From: Myoxocephalus aenaeus
Lineage: Eukaryota > Chordata > Actinopteri > Perciformes > Cottidae
Assembly (NCBI GenBank): GCA_038501785.1
Contig: JBAMJR010000003.1
Coordinates: 3,569,501 to 3,633,500 of the forward strand
Reading direction: 5' to 3'
DNA length: 64,000 bases
Of the stretch, positions 48,666 through 60,110 are shown one piece after another. Numbering within the stretch: position 1 is the stretch's first letter; every line of letters starts with the position of its first letter. Below the pieces are notes generated by a model. It searched no databases, was not told the origin of the DNA, and saw only the letters and a program-made list of their open reading frames with translations. A program made the translations under genes and the position numbers.

Positions 48666-48683
48666 CTCGTCGTATACGACGAG
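48666..48683. repeat. 18-bp perfect palindrome
   Basis: CTCGTCGTATACGACGAG is self-complementary without a spacer. No associated element recognised. Confidence 0.95.
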
Positions 48684-48831
48684 CAAGCGAGTCGAGGCTG
48701 CAGGGAGGAGGAACTGTCCTTGAGTGAGATGGTGACCTCATCACGCCTGTCACTCAGTGATGGAAGAGGAGAAGAAGCCATGGCGATGATCCTCCAGTTT
48801 TATTCCCCCTTCAGGTCCTCTTATTACCTTT

Positions 48832-48935
48832 TTTTATGACTATTACTATACTAAGACTTTTTTAAAGACATTTTTTTTATGACACACCATACTAGGACTT
48901 TTTATGACATACTACATTTTTTCTTTGTATATATT
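48832..48935. repeat. degenerate tandem TTTTTATGACATACTA-type repeat
   Basis: TTTTTTTATGACTATTACTA, ACTAAGACTTTTTTAAAGAC, TTTTTTATGACACACCATAC and ACTTTTTATGACATACTAC form imperfect tandem units. The sequence from here to 49810 shows nothing else that I recognise. Confidence 0.6.
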
Positions 48936-49810
48936 TTTTCAGCTATTTTTGTACGTTAACATTTGACAAGGCGGCAGGCTACGGACGCTTTAAAACTGTT
49001 TTTTAAACACTCAAATCTTGCAATAACGCTGTTCCTCATGAGCAAAGAAAACTAAACTAAGAGAACTCGGCTTAATTGCGTTTTCACAGTTCGTGTCTCG
49101 TTCTTTGACGACCAGGTTGTTGAGGAGTGAAATGGATAAATAGGCTGTCACGCGTCAAAGTTTCCTGAAACAAGCTGGAAGGGAGAGCGAGCGAGATTGC
49201 CTTTTGTTGAATACAAATACTGCATTGATGTAAGCAGCTGAACGCAAGAGAAAACAAAAGGCATTCAATCTGTGGTGATGAAGCTCAAAATTAATATTTT
49301 AAACAAACAAAAGGTTCAACCCAACTTTAATATAACTTTTAAATAAAACAAAGATAGATATTGGTATATTCCGGCTGTCTTTGCCCAGTAAAACAAAATA
49401 TGTCTCTAAGGGTTCTGCCCAATACAACAGAGGTGAATATCATTTAGTTTCTTGGTTTAGCTGCTTGAAACATAACGATAAAAAAACAACTGTGAACAGA
49501 CTTTCCACCGGAGAGACCATGTGCCGTCTGGATTAACCAGATTTACTAGCAATTATTTTCCGTATGGTGGGGTATGTTGTGTGTTCCTGAACGAAGCTTT
49601 TCAAGGGAAACGTGCAGCTTTGAATGTCAAGGTCAAAAGTTGACAGTCCTGTAGCTCCGGCGTTGGGGGCGGGGTCATAATGTTCAGCTCACGAGGGAGC
49701 GTTGATGGTAGCCAGGGGGACAGTTGCCATGCCGGCACGCGGTGTAGCTCAACACCTCCGAGGCATCAAACCGCCGCCGCTGGGGTGACTCGCCTCCAAC
49801 CATATGCTGA

Positions 49811-50758
49811 CTCTCTCTCTCACTCTCTCTCTCACTCTTCTCCCTCTCTCTCCCTCTTACTCTCTCTCTCACACTCTCACTCTCTCTCTTACTCTCACTC
49901 TCTCATGCTTGCTCTCTCACTCTTACTCTCTCTCTCTCTCTCTCTCTCTCGCTGTCTCTCACTCTTACACTCTCTCACACTCTTGCTCTCTCACTCTCTC
50001 ACTCTTACTCTCTCCCTCTCTTACTCTCACTCACACTATTTCTCTCTCTTACTCTCTCTCTCTAACTCTTACACTCTCTCTCACTCTTTCTCTCTCTTAC
50101 TCTCTCTCTCTTTCTCTCTCTCACTCACTCTCTCTTACTCTCTCTCTCACACTCTCACTCTCTCTTACTCTCTCTCTCTCACACTTTCACTCTCTCTTAC
50201 TCTCTCTCTCTCTTACACTCTCACTCTCTCTTACTCTCTCTCTCTCTTTCTCTCTCTCACTCACTCTCTCTTACTCTCTCTCTCTCACACTCTCACTCTC
50301 TCTTACTCTCTCTCTCTCACACTCTCACTCTCTCTTACTCTCTCTCTCTCTCACACTCTCACTCTCTCTTACTCTCTCTCTCTCTCTTACACTCTCACTC
50401 ACTCTCTCTTACTCTCTCTCTCTTACTCTCACTCTCTCACACTTGCTCTCTCACTCTTACTCTCTCACTCTCACTCTCTCTCTCACTCTTACTCTTACAC
50501 TCTCTCACTCTTACTCTCTCACTCTCACTCTCTCTCACTCTTACACTCTCTCTCTCACTCTTACTCTTACACTCTCTCTCACTCTTACTCTCTCTCTCAC
50601 TCTTACTCTCTCTCACTCTCTCTCTCTCACTCTTACTCTTACACTCTCTCACTCTTACTCTCTCACTCTTACTCTCTCTCACTCTTAGTCTTACACTCTC
50701 TCTCTATCTCACTCTTACTCTTACACTCTCTCTCTCACTCTTACTCTCTTTCTCTCTC
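49811..50758. repeat. about 950-bp (CT)n/(CACTCTTA)n array
   Basis: CT dinucleotides interrupted at short intervals by ACTC and TTAC blocks, with higher-order units of 30-45 bases that recur between 50140 and 50420. The 401- and 294-codon frames are low-complexity Ser/Leu/Thr artefacts. Confidence 0.97.
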
Positions 50759-51010
50759 AATTTTTGTCATTGAGCGCATTGGAGCACTTTTCACTTCTAG
50801 TGGGATTAGTGTGATATGTTGTCATCTCACCAGGAGGGAGGGCGCTCTCACTCCCTCCTTCAGACAGACATCCAGTGGCTTGTAATGGCGTCATCGTCTC
50901 CGCCGTGTGCGACAAACAAACTCCCTGCATGCTTATTGTTCGCTGCAGGGCACATTTGTTTGATGAGTCTAATCCCTTGACTAAAGAAACAAAGGTGTAA
51001 CATTTGGCTG

Positions 51011-51085
<75 letters not shown>

Positions 51086-51628
51086 TATGTGTGTGCATGT
51101 GAGTGAGTGTGTGTGTGTGATGGTGTACATAAACCCATCCCTCCCGATCCCACACAGGCTCCTAATCCCAGAGGATCAAGTAGCCAGGATGGAAGTGTGA
51201 CTGGGCGGCAGCGGCGCGTTGACTCACGCCGTGATCCCGCCTCCTGCCTCTCAACCAACCACACGATGTCACACTCCTGTAACCTTTTCTCGCTTTTTGA
51301 TTCAAACATTTCCTTCTACTTAATTTTTATTCCAAGGCAAAATGTTTCCCATCTTTTATTTGTATTTGCATCTGCATTGTATTTCACCGGTGAGATTTTG
51401 ACGACTAAACACAGATGTTCATGCATTAAGGGAGAGTAGCGTGTCAGGTTTGTGTGCACCCATGCGTGGCTTTTACAGTACACATCTGTGTGGAGGCTTT
51501 GCATGCACACGGCTTCATATAGGCAGTCAAATTAACTAAGCACAAGCAGTGAGCAATGTTGTTGTTTGTTCTGTATTTGACCACGGAGGTCTCATGTTGC
51601 TGCCACATGCTCTGATTTAGCAAATGTA
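50759..51628. other. spacer with long (GT)n
   Basis: (GT)n at 51014-51081, about 34 units with a GCGCGT end. No exon recognised. Confidence 0.6.
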
Positions 51629-52150
51629 TAAGAAGTGGACGCAGTCGGCGTGACGTCACCCAATGGTTTGTGGACTGCCGTTGTGGAAAGCCTGGAGTTC
51701 AGCCTTTTGGCAGTCGCCATCTTGTTTTTTTGGCAACCAGAAGTGAAGGGTGGAGCTAAGTGCAACTGAATGCTGAATTTTGAGGCAACCAAAAACTACC
51801 ATGAACTGAAAAACAAAAGGGAAAGGGTTCAAGTTCAAAGAGGAAAACTCCCAGACCGGACAACGCCGGGGTAGCGACCTGTCAATCACAAGATAGCCCC
51901 GCCCTAAAGCATACCCTGCTTTATGGTGTATTTGGCTCTAAATGGACCATTAATCACACAATACATGATGTATTGAACAAGTCTTGAAACTAGAGATTGA
52001 GACCATAAACTCATGTTTACAATGTTTACTGAGGGAATAAATCAAGAGAAGTAGAGTCATTTATATAGACTTCTATACAACCAGAGGAATCGCCCCCTAA
52101 TGGCCATTAGAGAGAATGCAAGTTTAAGGCACTTCCATATTGGCTTCAGT
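51629..52150 (+). repeat. dispersed repeat family A, copy 3
   Basis: Same order of phrases as at 35455-35960: AGAAGTGGACGCAGT, GGTTTGTGGACTGCCGTTG, GCAGTCGCCATCTTG, GGGTGGAGCTAAGTGCAACT, GCGACCTGTCAATCACAAG, TGCTTTATGG, ATAGACTTCTATACAA and CCTAATGGCCATTAGAGAGA. This is the most complete of the three copies. Confidence 0.85.
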
Positions 52151-52602
52151 TTTTCGACTCGGAGGTTACCGGCTGATCAAAAAAAATCCCGGAAAGAGGT
52201 TCAATTTTACAGATCGCAACAGAGACCACAAGACGTAGCACTATTCTTTTTTTTTTACCAATACGGCCCTACGTTCACATTTGTGGTCGCCATTTGACGA
52301 AGGTGCGTTTCCACAGATGGGCCTCGATGCTCGTCGGGTGAGCGCTCACGCGGAAGCCGCATGTATTCACGCTGATTTATGTTTTGACCCATCGTTGCGC
52401 CCCGCAGTGGTTATCGGGGCTGTGTACGTCATAAATCCACTGAGCCGTCCTCATTTAAAAAAAAAAGAAGGGGTCAGCTTCGGCTCCAGAAAAGGGGACT
52501 CTGCTCTCACTTTTAAGGCCAACACGACTGTCCTCTGAAGCTCAGCTGCCAGAACATGTCATCATCCTCCTCACTGAAATGCATGAATTTCACCATTAAG
52601 CC

Positions 52603-52724
<122 letters not shown>

Positions 52725-53125
52725 TGAATCACATCATGTTGGATTCAACCCTTCTACTGGAGCACCTGTAGTCAGAGCTCAGTGATAATCCGTAAAGGAA
52801 GAAGAAGAAAAAAGTGAGTGAGATCTGCTCCGGGGGAACAGATCCCATGGGTGCACGAATAAAAAAATAAAACGAAAAAGATATAATTTGATGTCGAAAC
52901 ATGCTGGTTAGGCAAATTCTTTCTCTTTATTAAATTTCACAGAGATTACAGTTTGGATCTCATTCACCGCGTTACGTTTCCATCTGTTCAAGCGGATGGC
53001 GGCTTTGAAGTCGGAGGGAGATTTATAAAGCGAGGCAGGTACGGGCTAGCAGGGCCCGTCTCTAAGCCTGTGACAAAAAGACACTGAGACGCTCTCCGTC
53101 TCCACAGGGAACCAGGAAGGGAAGA

Positions 53126-53147
53126 GGGGGGGGGGGGGGGGGGGGGG
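53126..53147. repeat. G22 homopolymer
   Basis: Uninterrupted G run. A (CA)n of about 22 bases follows at 53278-53301. Assembly error is possible at such runs. Confidence 0.9.
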
Positions 53148-53879
53148 AAGTAGGCCATGGCTTCCAGACTGCGAGGATCAGGACGCCCAAGGTGTTGACT
53201 TGTATTCAAAGTTCCTTTTTCACACTTTTGGATGTCAAGAATCTCACAGGCAGGAAGAGAGATTTAAAATATTCCTCACACACACACACACACACACACA
53301 CGTAGGTCATATGTTTTAGGCTTTCCGAACACTGCGTCGCGCGGTGTCATCCAGAAGCACCCAGTCCCCTTAAATAAATCATATTTTCCCGGTGATGGAA
53401 GTTGAACTCCTCACCCGCCTACCCGTCAGAGACGCACAGAGACATGAGAGGAAGTCTAGCTGCAGAGAAATCCTACAGGAGGCCTAATAAGCGTACGACA
53501 CTAATATCATAAACCCACTTGTGGGTGCTACAGATGAGTCACGACAGAAGTATTATGGGGATGATGCAAGCAGAGGCAAAACTTTCTAATTTTAGGATGT
53601 GAGTGAGGAATATTTACAAGGATGTTATGCGCACTATGTGCTTTTACTTTGCCACTGCACTGCATGCTCCATCGTTTCAGTGGGAACGAGCTCTTGGAGG
53701 CTCTAGCCCTGCGAGGGAAGACACTCATCATTTCTGAGTGATTAGACCAATAAACCGGATGCGTGCCAGTGGCTTAATAGACAACCGTTTGACTCATTTG
53801 CAATTAGAAAAGCTGTTGACATGGCAGATGACCCTTAGAGGGACACGGGCACCAAAACAACCAGGGAAAAAAAACGAGT

Positions 53880-53882
<3 letters not shown>

Positions 53883-53967
<85 letters not shown>
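53883..53967. repeat. (GT)n microsatellite in the cplx3 promoter region
   Basis: Eighty-five uninterrupted bases of GT, ending 533 bases before the cplx3 start codon. Shorter CA (54070-54089) and GT (54744-54810) runs flank the first exon. Confidence 0.97.
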
Positions 53968-53968
<1 letters not shown>

Positions 53969-53979
53969 ACCCCGGAGTC

Positions 53980-54500
53980 CTTCCGCGCGCCCTCCATCGT
54001 TAGTTAGCGTCAGACGGCGAATCACGGGAGCAGCGACGCGCGCCATGCGAGCGCGCACGCACACGAACACACACACACACACACACACAGACAGTCTGGC
54101 GGTGGCTGGCATTGGGCGGAGAGAGTGGTGGCTCGTGGCTGCGGACGGAAACACGGGATTGGGTAGAGTTCAGCGCCAAACTTGTTGACTCACAACCGAG
54201 CGGCTCCCTCTCCCGTCTCCTCGCGCCGCGGAGCTGTCCACGGGAACAGTGGTGCTGAAACTGCCAGCGCCCTTGGAGACCATTCCCCCCCTCCTTTTCC
54301 CCAAACCCATCACGGTTTGATCGCTCCCATCGAGCCTCTTTTTTTTTTGTTTTGTTTTTGTGGGAAAGTTACACGCGCGTCGGTTTTGAGCGTCACTTGA
54401 CGGATATATTCATCCGCCGCTCCATCCGAGGAGCGCAGCGCGTCGCCTTCAACTTCTCGGCCGATCCGAAAGAACATAAGAGGAGCCGAGAGGCGCAGCC
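53980..54500 (+). promoter_or_regulatory. cplx3: CpG-rich cplx3 promoter and 5' UTR
   Basis: CpG density rises sharply between the (GT)n array and the start codon, with GCGACGCGCG and GCGCGTCGG clusters. A weak TATATT at about 54404-54409 lies about 95 bases upstream of the start codon. The start context GCAGCCATGG is close to optimal. The transcription start is not determinable. Confidence 0.5.
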
Positions 54501-54658
54501 ATGGCTTTCATGGTGAAACACGTGGTGGGAGGGCAGCTGAAGAACCTGACGGGCGGACTGACGGAGGAGAAACCCGAAGCGGAGAAGACGGACGCCGCCG
54601 CGCAGGGCATGACGCAAGAGGAGTTCGAACAGTACCAGCAACAGTTAGAGGAGGAGAA
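54501..54658 (+). CDS. cplx3: cplx3 coding exon 1
   Basis: Residues 1-52 and two bases of K53. Donor GAGAA|GTAAGG. Reading through the donor would meet an in-frame TAA within two codons, so splicing is required here. Confidence 0.95.
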
Positions 54659-57455
54659 GTAAGGCTTATTGAAGCTTTTTCTGTGTTTTTCTTTAATCTT
54701 TTTTGTTTTAAGTTGTGATGGTAAAGAAAGAAGAAAAAAACTGTGCGCGTGTGTGTGTGTGTGTGTGCGTGTGCGTGTGTGTGTATATATGTGTGTGTGT
54801 GTGTGTGTGTCGGAATGGCGGGGGCATGTTTAAACAGTGCATTTTACAGTGTGTGTGTAAATTAGCAGAGCGCTCCCAGTGCGCCGCGCGCGCGCGCGCT
54901 CTCTCGTTTTTTTTTTACGCATCAATGCAATAACACGAGCGCTCCACGCGCAGCTGTTCCTCTCGCCCAGGGAGCTCCGGCAAATGATGTAGCGCCGTTT
55001 TTTTTTTTTGTTTATTTGTTTTATTTGGGATTCCTGGAATCATTAGTCCATGGGAATGTCTACAGGGACTCGTGCCTCGGGCGAAACTGTGCGTGCCGCC
55101 GAATAATGAGCCAGATTGTGTGTTAAATACAGAGGGGTGCAGTGAAAACGCTGTTTGGATTATCATCAGACGGCAAACAACCCACAGTATCAACTAATAT
55201 TGTTTTGTTTGTTTTGTTCATAGTCGACTTTCATCATTCACAGTTACTGTGAATTAATGAATTGCATCCCTAAACCAGTGGATGCATTGAATTTAGAATA
55301 TGATGGCCTCTATTATATGGCTAATTATGTGTTGTTGTTTTTTTGGTAGATTTATTGTACACATTAGTGCATGTGCTTGCCTTTATTCTTTGAAGCCTTT
55401 TGCTCACGTGTCTCACCTGCAGCCATGAATTCTTCGCATGCCAATGTTTCGCCTGATTTACATAGCTGTCATGGTGTTTCATCTCCTCGGGCGCTCCGGG
55501 CAGACGATGTGAAGTAACAACAAGGTCACGTTGGCAGACAAGAGTTGACCCAGCAGACAGCAGCTCACTATTGATTAGCGTGACGCCTGCCGCCTTAGAG
55601 CCTGATGCCCCGCTCAGAGAATGCAGGCTGCATAGATTCATGATGTGGAATAAAGAGTTCACAGAAAAGAAGAGTCTGGTTATATAATGTTTCAGCTGTT
55701 CCACACATCATAGGCATCCTGAAGCAGCGCTGCACGCCCTCCGCTGGGAGGAACCTACGATGCGAAGATGCAACGTTACCCGACTGAATCCAATCCCCTC
55801 GACAATAACCACAAAGTCGGCATTTAAGAGTCAACACGGAGTTCTACAGGAGGGCTTTGCCGTCGCAATGTGTCTGACCTTCAGTGGGAGTTATTAGTGC
55901 GAGGTGCTGAACACACTGCTCCCATTAAAGCACCACACGGGCGAGGTGTGGGCGTTCTGTCACCCTCAGGAACCCCAGGGCCGCATCGACAACCTCGGTC
56001 ATCCGACGACCTTGAGGAGGGGACTGGGGTACACAAACTCATGGTAACACAAAGTGAACTCGCACGGCTGTTTCCAGATAGAACGACCTTCCTTTTCCTG
56101 ACACAAAAAAAAAACATGCCGCCGGTCCTCCGGGCGCCAAACCCCCCACCTAAATCCTAAATCCCCGCCTTTTTAGATTATGCGGCTAATACACGTGCAG
56201 TGCGACCTCAACGATTCCTTTTGAAGAATCTCATCTCCTGGTGTTTGTTTTTGTTTTTCAAGCACCTCCCCCCCCGGCCCTTTCGTCACCGTATCCGCGC
56301 CGTGTTTTGGCCCTCGGGGGCCCCGCGCCATGCGAGTTTGTTCAGCAGCGTGTCACGTTGTTGACTCGTGAGTTTTTAGAGGCATTCCAGCACACTTGGC
56401 GATGTGCGAGGGGACGATTCTGAACTACACCTGAAGCCACAAATATTATATTATATAGTGGGGAGAGAGCATTGGGAGCAGCTTAAAGTCTGCCCTCTGC
56501 TGGAGGCATCACATGATGTCGGCAAATGACAGCAGGCCAACAGATGAAGCGCGGAACATTTGGTTTCTCCAGGACAGACGGCAGACTTAAGGCAAGTAGG
56601 AAGACGTTTGGAGAGTCAGCTTCAAACTGCCCCGACAAGTTAAGACATTCAAGTGCAGCCGGGAAAGGATGCTGCGTCTGGAGCTTCAAGACATCAGCAG
56701 GACAGCCCTTTATTTCACCGCTGCTGCTCTACTCTGTAACCAGACATAAGAGAAGGCCAGCAGGAGCCTTAAAGCAGAGGTGCGACTGCACACGGCGGTA
56801 ACGAACAGAAGATCTTCCTTCTGTCTGTAACATTTGGGGTTGTTGGTTCTTGGGGTTTAGCGTTGCTTTTCCAAGACTTCCCACATGGTGACGGCTTGCA
56901 CAGACGTTCCTTTGCCGGCTTTGTTTGGCAACTGAGTTGATTGAAGTTTGTATGTTCAGTCACACTGCAGGGCTTTTTTAAATGTTATTATTTTGCCCCA
57001 AGACAATGCTTTTCCTCCTTTCTTGCAGACAAGAACGAGAAGCCAACTTCGCCCAGAAGAAAGCGGAGAGGGCCACCGTTAGAAGCCATTTCCGGGATAA
57101 GTACAGACTACCAAAGGTAAACGACGAAAACCAAAGACAATGCATGTTTGGGTTGAAGGGCAGATCGCACGTGTCTCTAAAGTACAGTGGGATACAAAAC
57201 CTTTTTGTTCTAAACCCCTTCCTACCCCAGAACGAGACGGACGAGACCCAGATCCAGCAGGCCGGGGACGACGTGGTCCTGCCCACGGAGCTGGCCAAGA
57301 TGATCGCGGAGGACAACCAGGAGGAGACGCACAAGCAGTCGGTGCTGGGCCAGCTGTCCAACATCCAGAACGTGGACATCGACCAGCTGAAGGACAAAGC
57401 CCAGGCCACGCTGGAGGACCTCAAAAAGCAGACGGAGAATTGCAGCCTCATGTGA
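54501..57455 (+). CDS. cplx3: cplx3, complexin 3, three coding exons, 156 aa
   Basis: Complexins bind the assembled SNARE bundle and clamp or promote synaptic vesicle fusion; the CPLX3/4 type works at retinal ribbon synapses and is membrane-anchored. Coding exons are 54501-54658, 57029-57116 and 57231-57455, with introns in phase 2 and phase 0. The N-terminus MAFMVKHVVGGQLKNLTG fits the CPLX3 family. A glutamate-rich accessory helix covers about residues 38-62. The central SNARE-binding helix (about 64-82) contains ERATVRSHFRDKYRLPK. The C-terminus CSLM (C153) is a CAAX box, with methionine last favouring farnesylation, as in human CPLX3 (CHVM; 158 aa). Location downstream of csk matches the human neighbourhood. 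Teleosts have duplicate cplx3 genes, and I cannot tell a from b. Confidence 0.95.
54659..57028 (+). other. cplx3 intron 1
   Basis: 2370 bases with GT/TATA-rich sequence near the start (54744-54810), a CG alternating run at about 54883-54899 and no interspersed element that I recognise. No further exon is needed because phases join exactly. Confidence 0.7.
57029..57116 (+). CDS. cplx3: cplx3 coding exon 2 (SNARE-binding helix)
   Basis: Residues 53-82, QEREANFAQKKAERATVRSH onward to RLPK. Acceptor TTTCTTGCAG, donor AAG|GTAAAC. Confidence 0.96.
57231..57455 (+). CDS. cplx3: cplx3 coding exon 3 and stop
   Basis: Residues 83-156, NETDETQIQQAGDDVVLP onward, with LAKMIAED, DQLKDKAQATLEDLKKQ and the terminal CSLM. 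Acceptor CTACCCCAG. Confidence 0.96.
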   Translation, partial: NETDETQIQQAGDDVVLPTELAKMIAEDNQEETHKQSVLGQLSNIQNVDIDQLKDKAQATLEDLKKQTENCSLM

Positions 57456-59594
57456 TCCGGCCCGCTCTCGAGTCCCGGGGGGGATTAAGAGTTTCACTCG
57501 CGCAAATATTTTTCAAAGGCAGAGCTACTCTGGAGGTAGACGTGTTCCTGTTGCTTTAGAGGAGTGTCCGTCGGCGCAGCCACATAATAGCAGAGGCCCG
57601 AGCAGAAGAGGGAGGGGTTCGTCTTATTAGTTCAGTTAGCTTTCCTGTTGACCTTCAGGCATCCTAACAGGCACGAATGTCATCCGCGTTCCTTCTCGAA
57701 AATCAGCTCGCCCTCTCGCAGATTCGTGTCGGCTCGTCCCGTTGAGATTTAACCATTGAGATTAATTCTGCCTTTAGAGCAACTCCTCCTCTGAGAAATA
57801 TTAATCTATTAAATCCTTTGCTCCCCTTTGTTCCCTAACACCCCCCCCCCCCCCCCCCTCCCTCTCTCTCCGTACCTCACGTGTCCAGTGGTAACACAAT
57901 GTGATTCTGCAGCAGAGGTTTTCAGGTGTGAGGAGGCCATACGTGTGTTGTGTTGAATTTGGGGAAAAGTCTCATGGGGTTGTTTATATTCCACGTACAA
58001 AAGCACAGCATAATTTACGGGCAACACATGAGGCTGGTGTGTCATAAGTAGCTTACTGATGTTGGCCCCCTGGTGCCCTGATTAAAACTCCCTGTGAGCT
58101 GCGTTAATCTTCATTTTCATATTTTCCGAGACATATCATTATAAAGGTTTCTTTCTTTTTTTTAAAGCTTTTTTTCGTACTTCAGCGTGCCTTGGACGTC
58201 CGTACGAGGCTGTCTTCTCCAGAGCTCCGACATCTGTAAGCTACTTTGTTGCACGAGGACGGGCCTTCTCGTTTGCTGCAGGAGATTTCTTACTTTTTAG
58301 TTTGTATTAAAGAGCAACGCGTAATTTGCGAGCAGGCAAAAAAAACGTGTGCCGCATTTTGTATGTTGTGTTTGAATTGACGGTCAAAGTGTGTCCAATA
58401 ACTGTCCTCCACGAGATTGAACCCAGCATCAACGACAAAGGGAGCGAATCTGTGCGTTTGTGCCACGTCCAGAGGTGAAAGGAGCAGTTCACCCCAAAAC
58501 AAAAACACGTGTAGTGTGTTGTCTGTTAAGTTTTTCAAATATTATATATATTAAATTGTTGCCGCTTCGAGCACCTCTACAGCCGATATCTCCAAAACTA
58601 GGCAACTCACACCAAAACAATCCAGACTGATAAATAGAAATACAGGTAATAGTCAAAGTATCTATTTATTGGAGTGAACTGTCCCTTTAACGAAGGAGGA
58701 AAAAAAGAAAGCTGCTCAGATGAGACGTGTAAATGCTTTAGAAGTCGTATGCCAAAGCCTTCGTTGAAAACACTTTGACCGACATGAAGGAAAAAGGCCC
58801 CAAATATGTCAAACGTGTGTAACTGTGGTCGTGAGTATAAATCCACATACAAGTATTTGTGTTGTGTGAGACGTAAAACGTTGTGTGCCGTCAACAGCGG
58901 GTCGCTCTTCGCCCCCCCCCTGGTCTCGTGGTGTTGACCTTTGACCCGTTCCTCCATCCGCGTCCCAGTGGTGCCGTGTTGTGTGCTGGTGGATTCGTGT
59001 TGTTTAGCCGATGTGATGCGTCCAGTAGTGTCTTTTGTAACTCGGTATTCTGTCTGTGTCGGTTCTATAGCCATACGAGAGGAGCGGGGCAATGTCGTCG
59101 ATGTTGTGTCACATCCACATACTCTACACTTTTGACAGTGTTTGATTTTTAATGTAGCCGTGGTTGCCGAGGGCCCTTTGGGTGCTTCATGAGGAGGAGA
59201 GTTTTGCATCTTAAGAGTAAATGCGGTTGCAGCACAGCGGTTGTTGTCGGGGCGAAAGATGAACAATACACGCGTCACACTTCAATAATATAAAAGCGGA
59301 GGAAAAGTTGCAATAACTTCCTTTTACAATAGAGCTACTAGAATCGTGAGACAATATCGACAGGTGGAACAGAAGCCATAAAGAAAAATGTTTTGCTTTG
59401 TACGCGCGTGTGTGTGTGTGTGTGTGTGTGACTTGAAATAATAATTAATAATAGTAATAATATACAAATGTCTTTTTTTGTGTGTTGTCATCCTGTGGAA
59501 ACTTTGTTTATTTTTTCAGGAAATGGCTGCCAATGTCTATCATTCTGTCTCTGGAAGCATTTCAGTGATTTGTTTTTGTCTTAACTGCAATAAA
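57456..59594 (+). other. cplx3: cplx3 3' UTR, probable, ending near AATAAA at 59589
   Basis: About 2.1 kb of non-coding sequence follow the stop. A C18 run lies at 57841-57858 and a (GT)n run at about 59407-59430. The first well-placed polyadenylation signal is CAATAAAC at 59589-59594. The 223-codon minus-strand frame (58607-59278) has no recognisable domain, so I do not call it a gene. Confidence 0.5.
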
Positions 59595-59689
59595 CAGATT
59601 TTTAGAACGATGGATTTTGCGTTATTCTTCCTCGCACAGGGACGCGACTGTGTGTGGAGCCGCACCTAACAGCAGCCAGAACAGCAGGT

Positions 59690-60110
59690 GGAGACAAAAT
59701 ACACAACTACAGAGGCACTCAAGAGGGACGGACATGTTAGCCATGGGACCGTGTGGTCAGTTAGAATGAAAAGATACAGTATACAATTATACATTTTATA
59801 TTTCATAAACAGTGCAGTGAGAGAGCAAGAAAAAACAATACAGAGTTGGAATATATTAAACTGCTCTGTCGAGGTAGCTGTTGTATTGAATATAGATTGT
59901 ACAAGTGTACCTAATAAAGTGGCCACTAGATCTATAGGAGATAGACAAAAGAATACAATACAGCCCATAAAAACGCAGCTCTGTGACGCTTATAATTGCT
60001 GATTTGGCGTCATTCTGTGGTTACATCGTTACATTGGGCTGCATTATATATCCTGGTGTTCCTGTTATTTTGTCCACCTGGTGTACTGCACAGTACATGT
60101 AGGTCTAATG
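59690..60110. repeat. interspersed repeat, ACCTAATAAAGTGGCCACT type
   Basis: GTGTACCTAATAAAGTGGCC (59907-59926) and TTCCTGTTATTTTGTCCACC (60059-60078) are phrases that I know together from fish interspersed repeats. Ends are not resolved. Confidence 0.5.

Noticed and set aside
49680..50885. 401-codon frame on the + strand and a 294-codon frame overlapping it
   Set aside because: Low-complexity Ser/Leu/Thr sequence generated by the CT-rich array in several frames at once.
58607..59278. 223-codon frame on the minus strand within the cplx3 3' UTR
   Set aside because: No family resemblance and it opposes a probable UTR. Only conservation in related fish would revive it.
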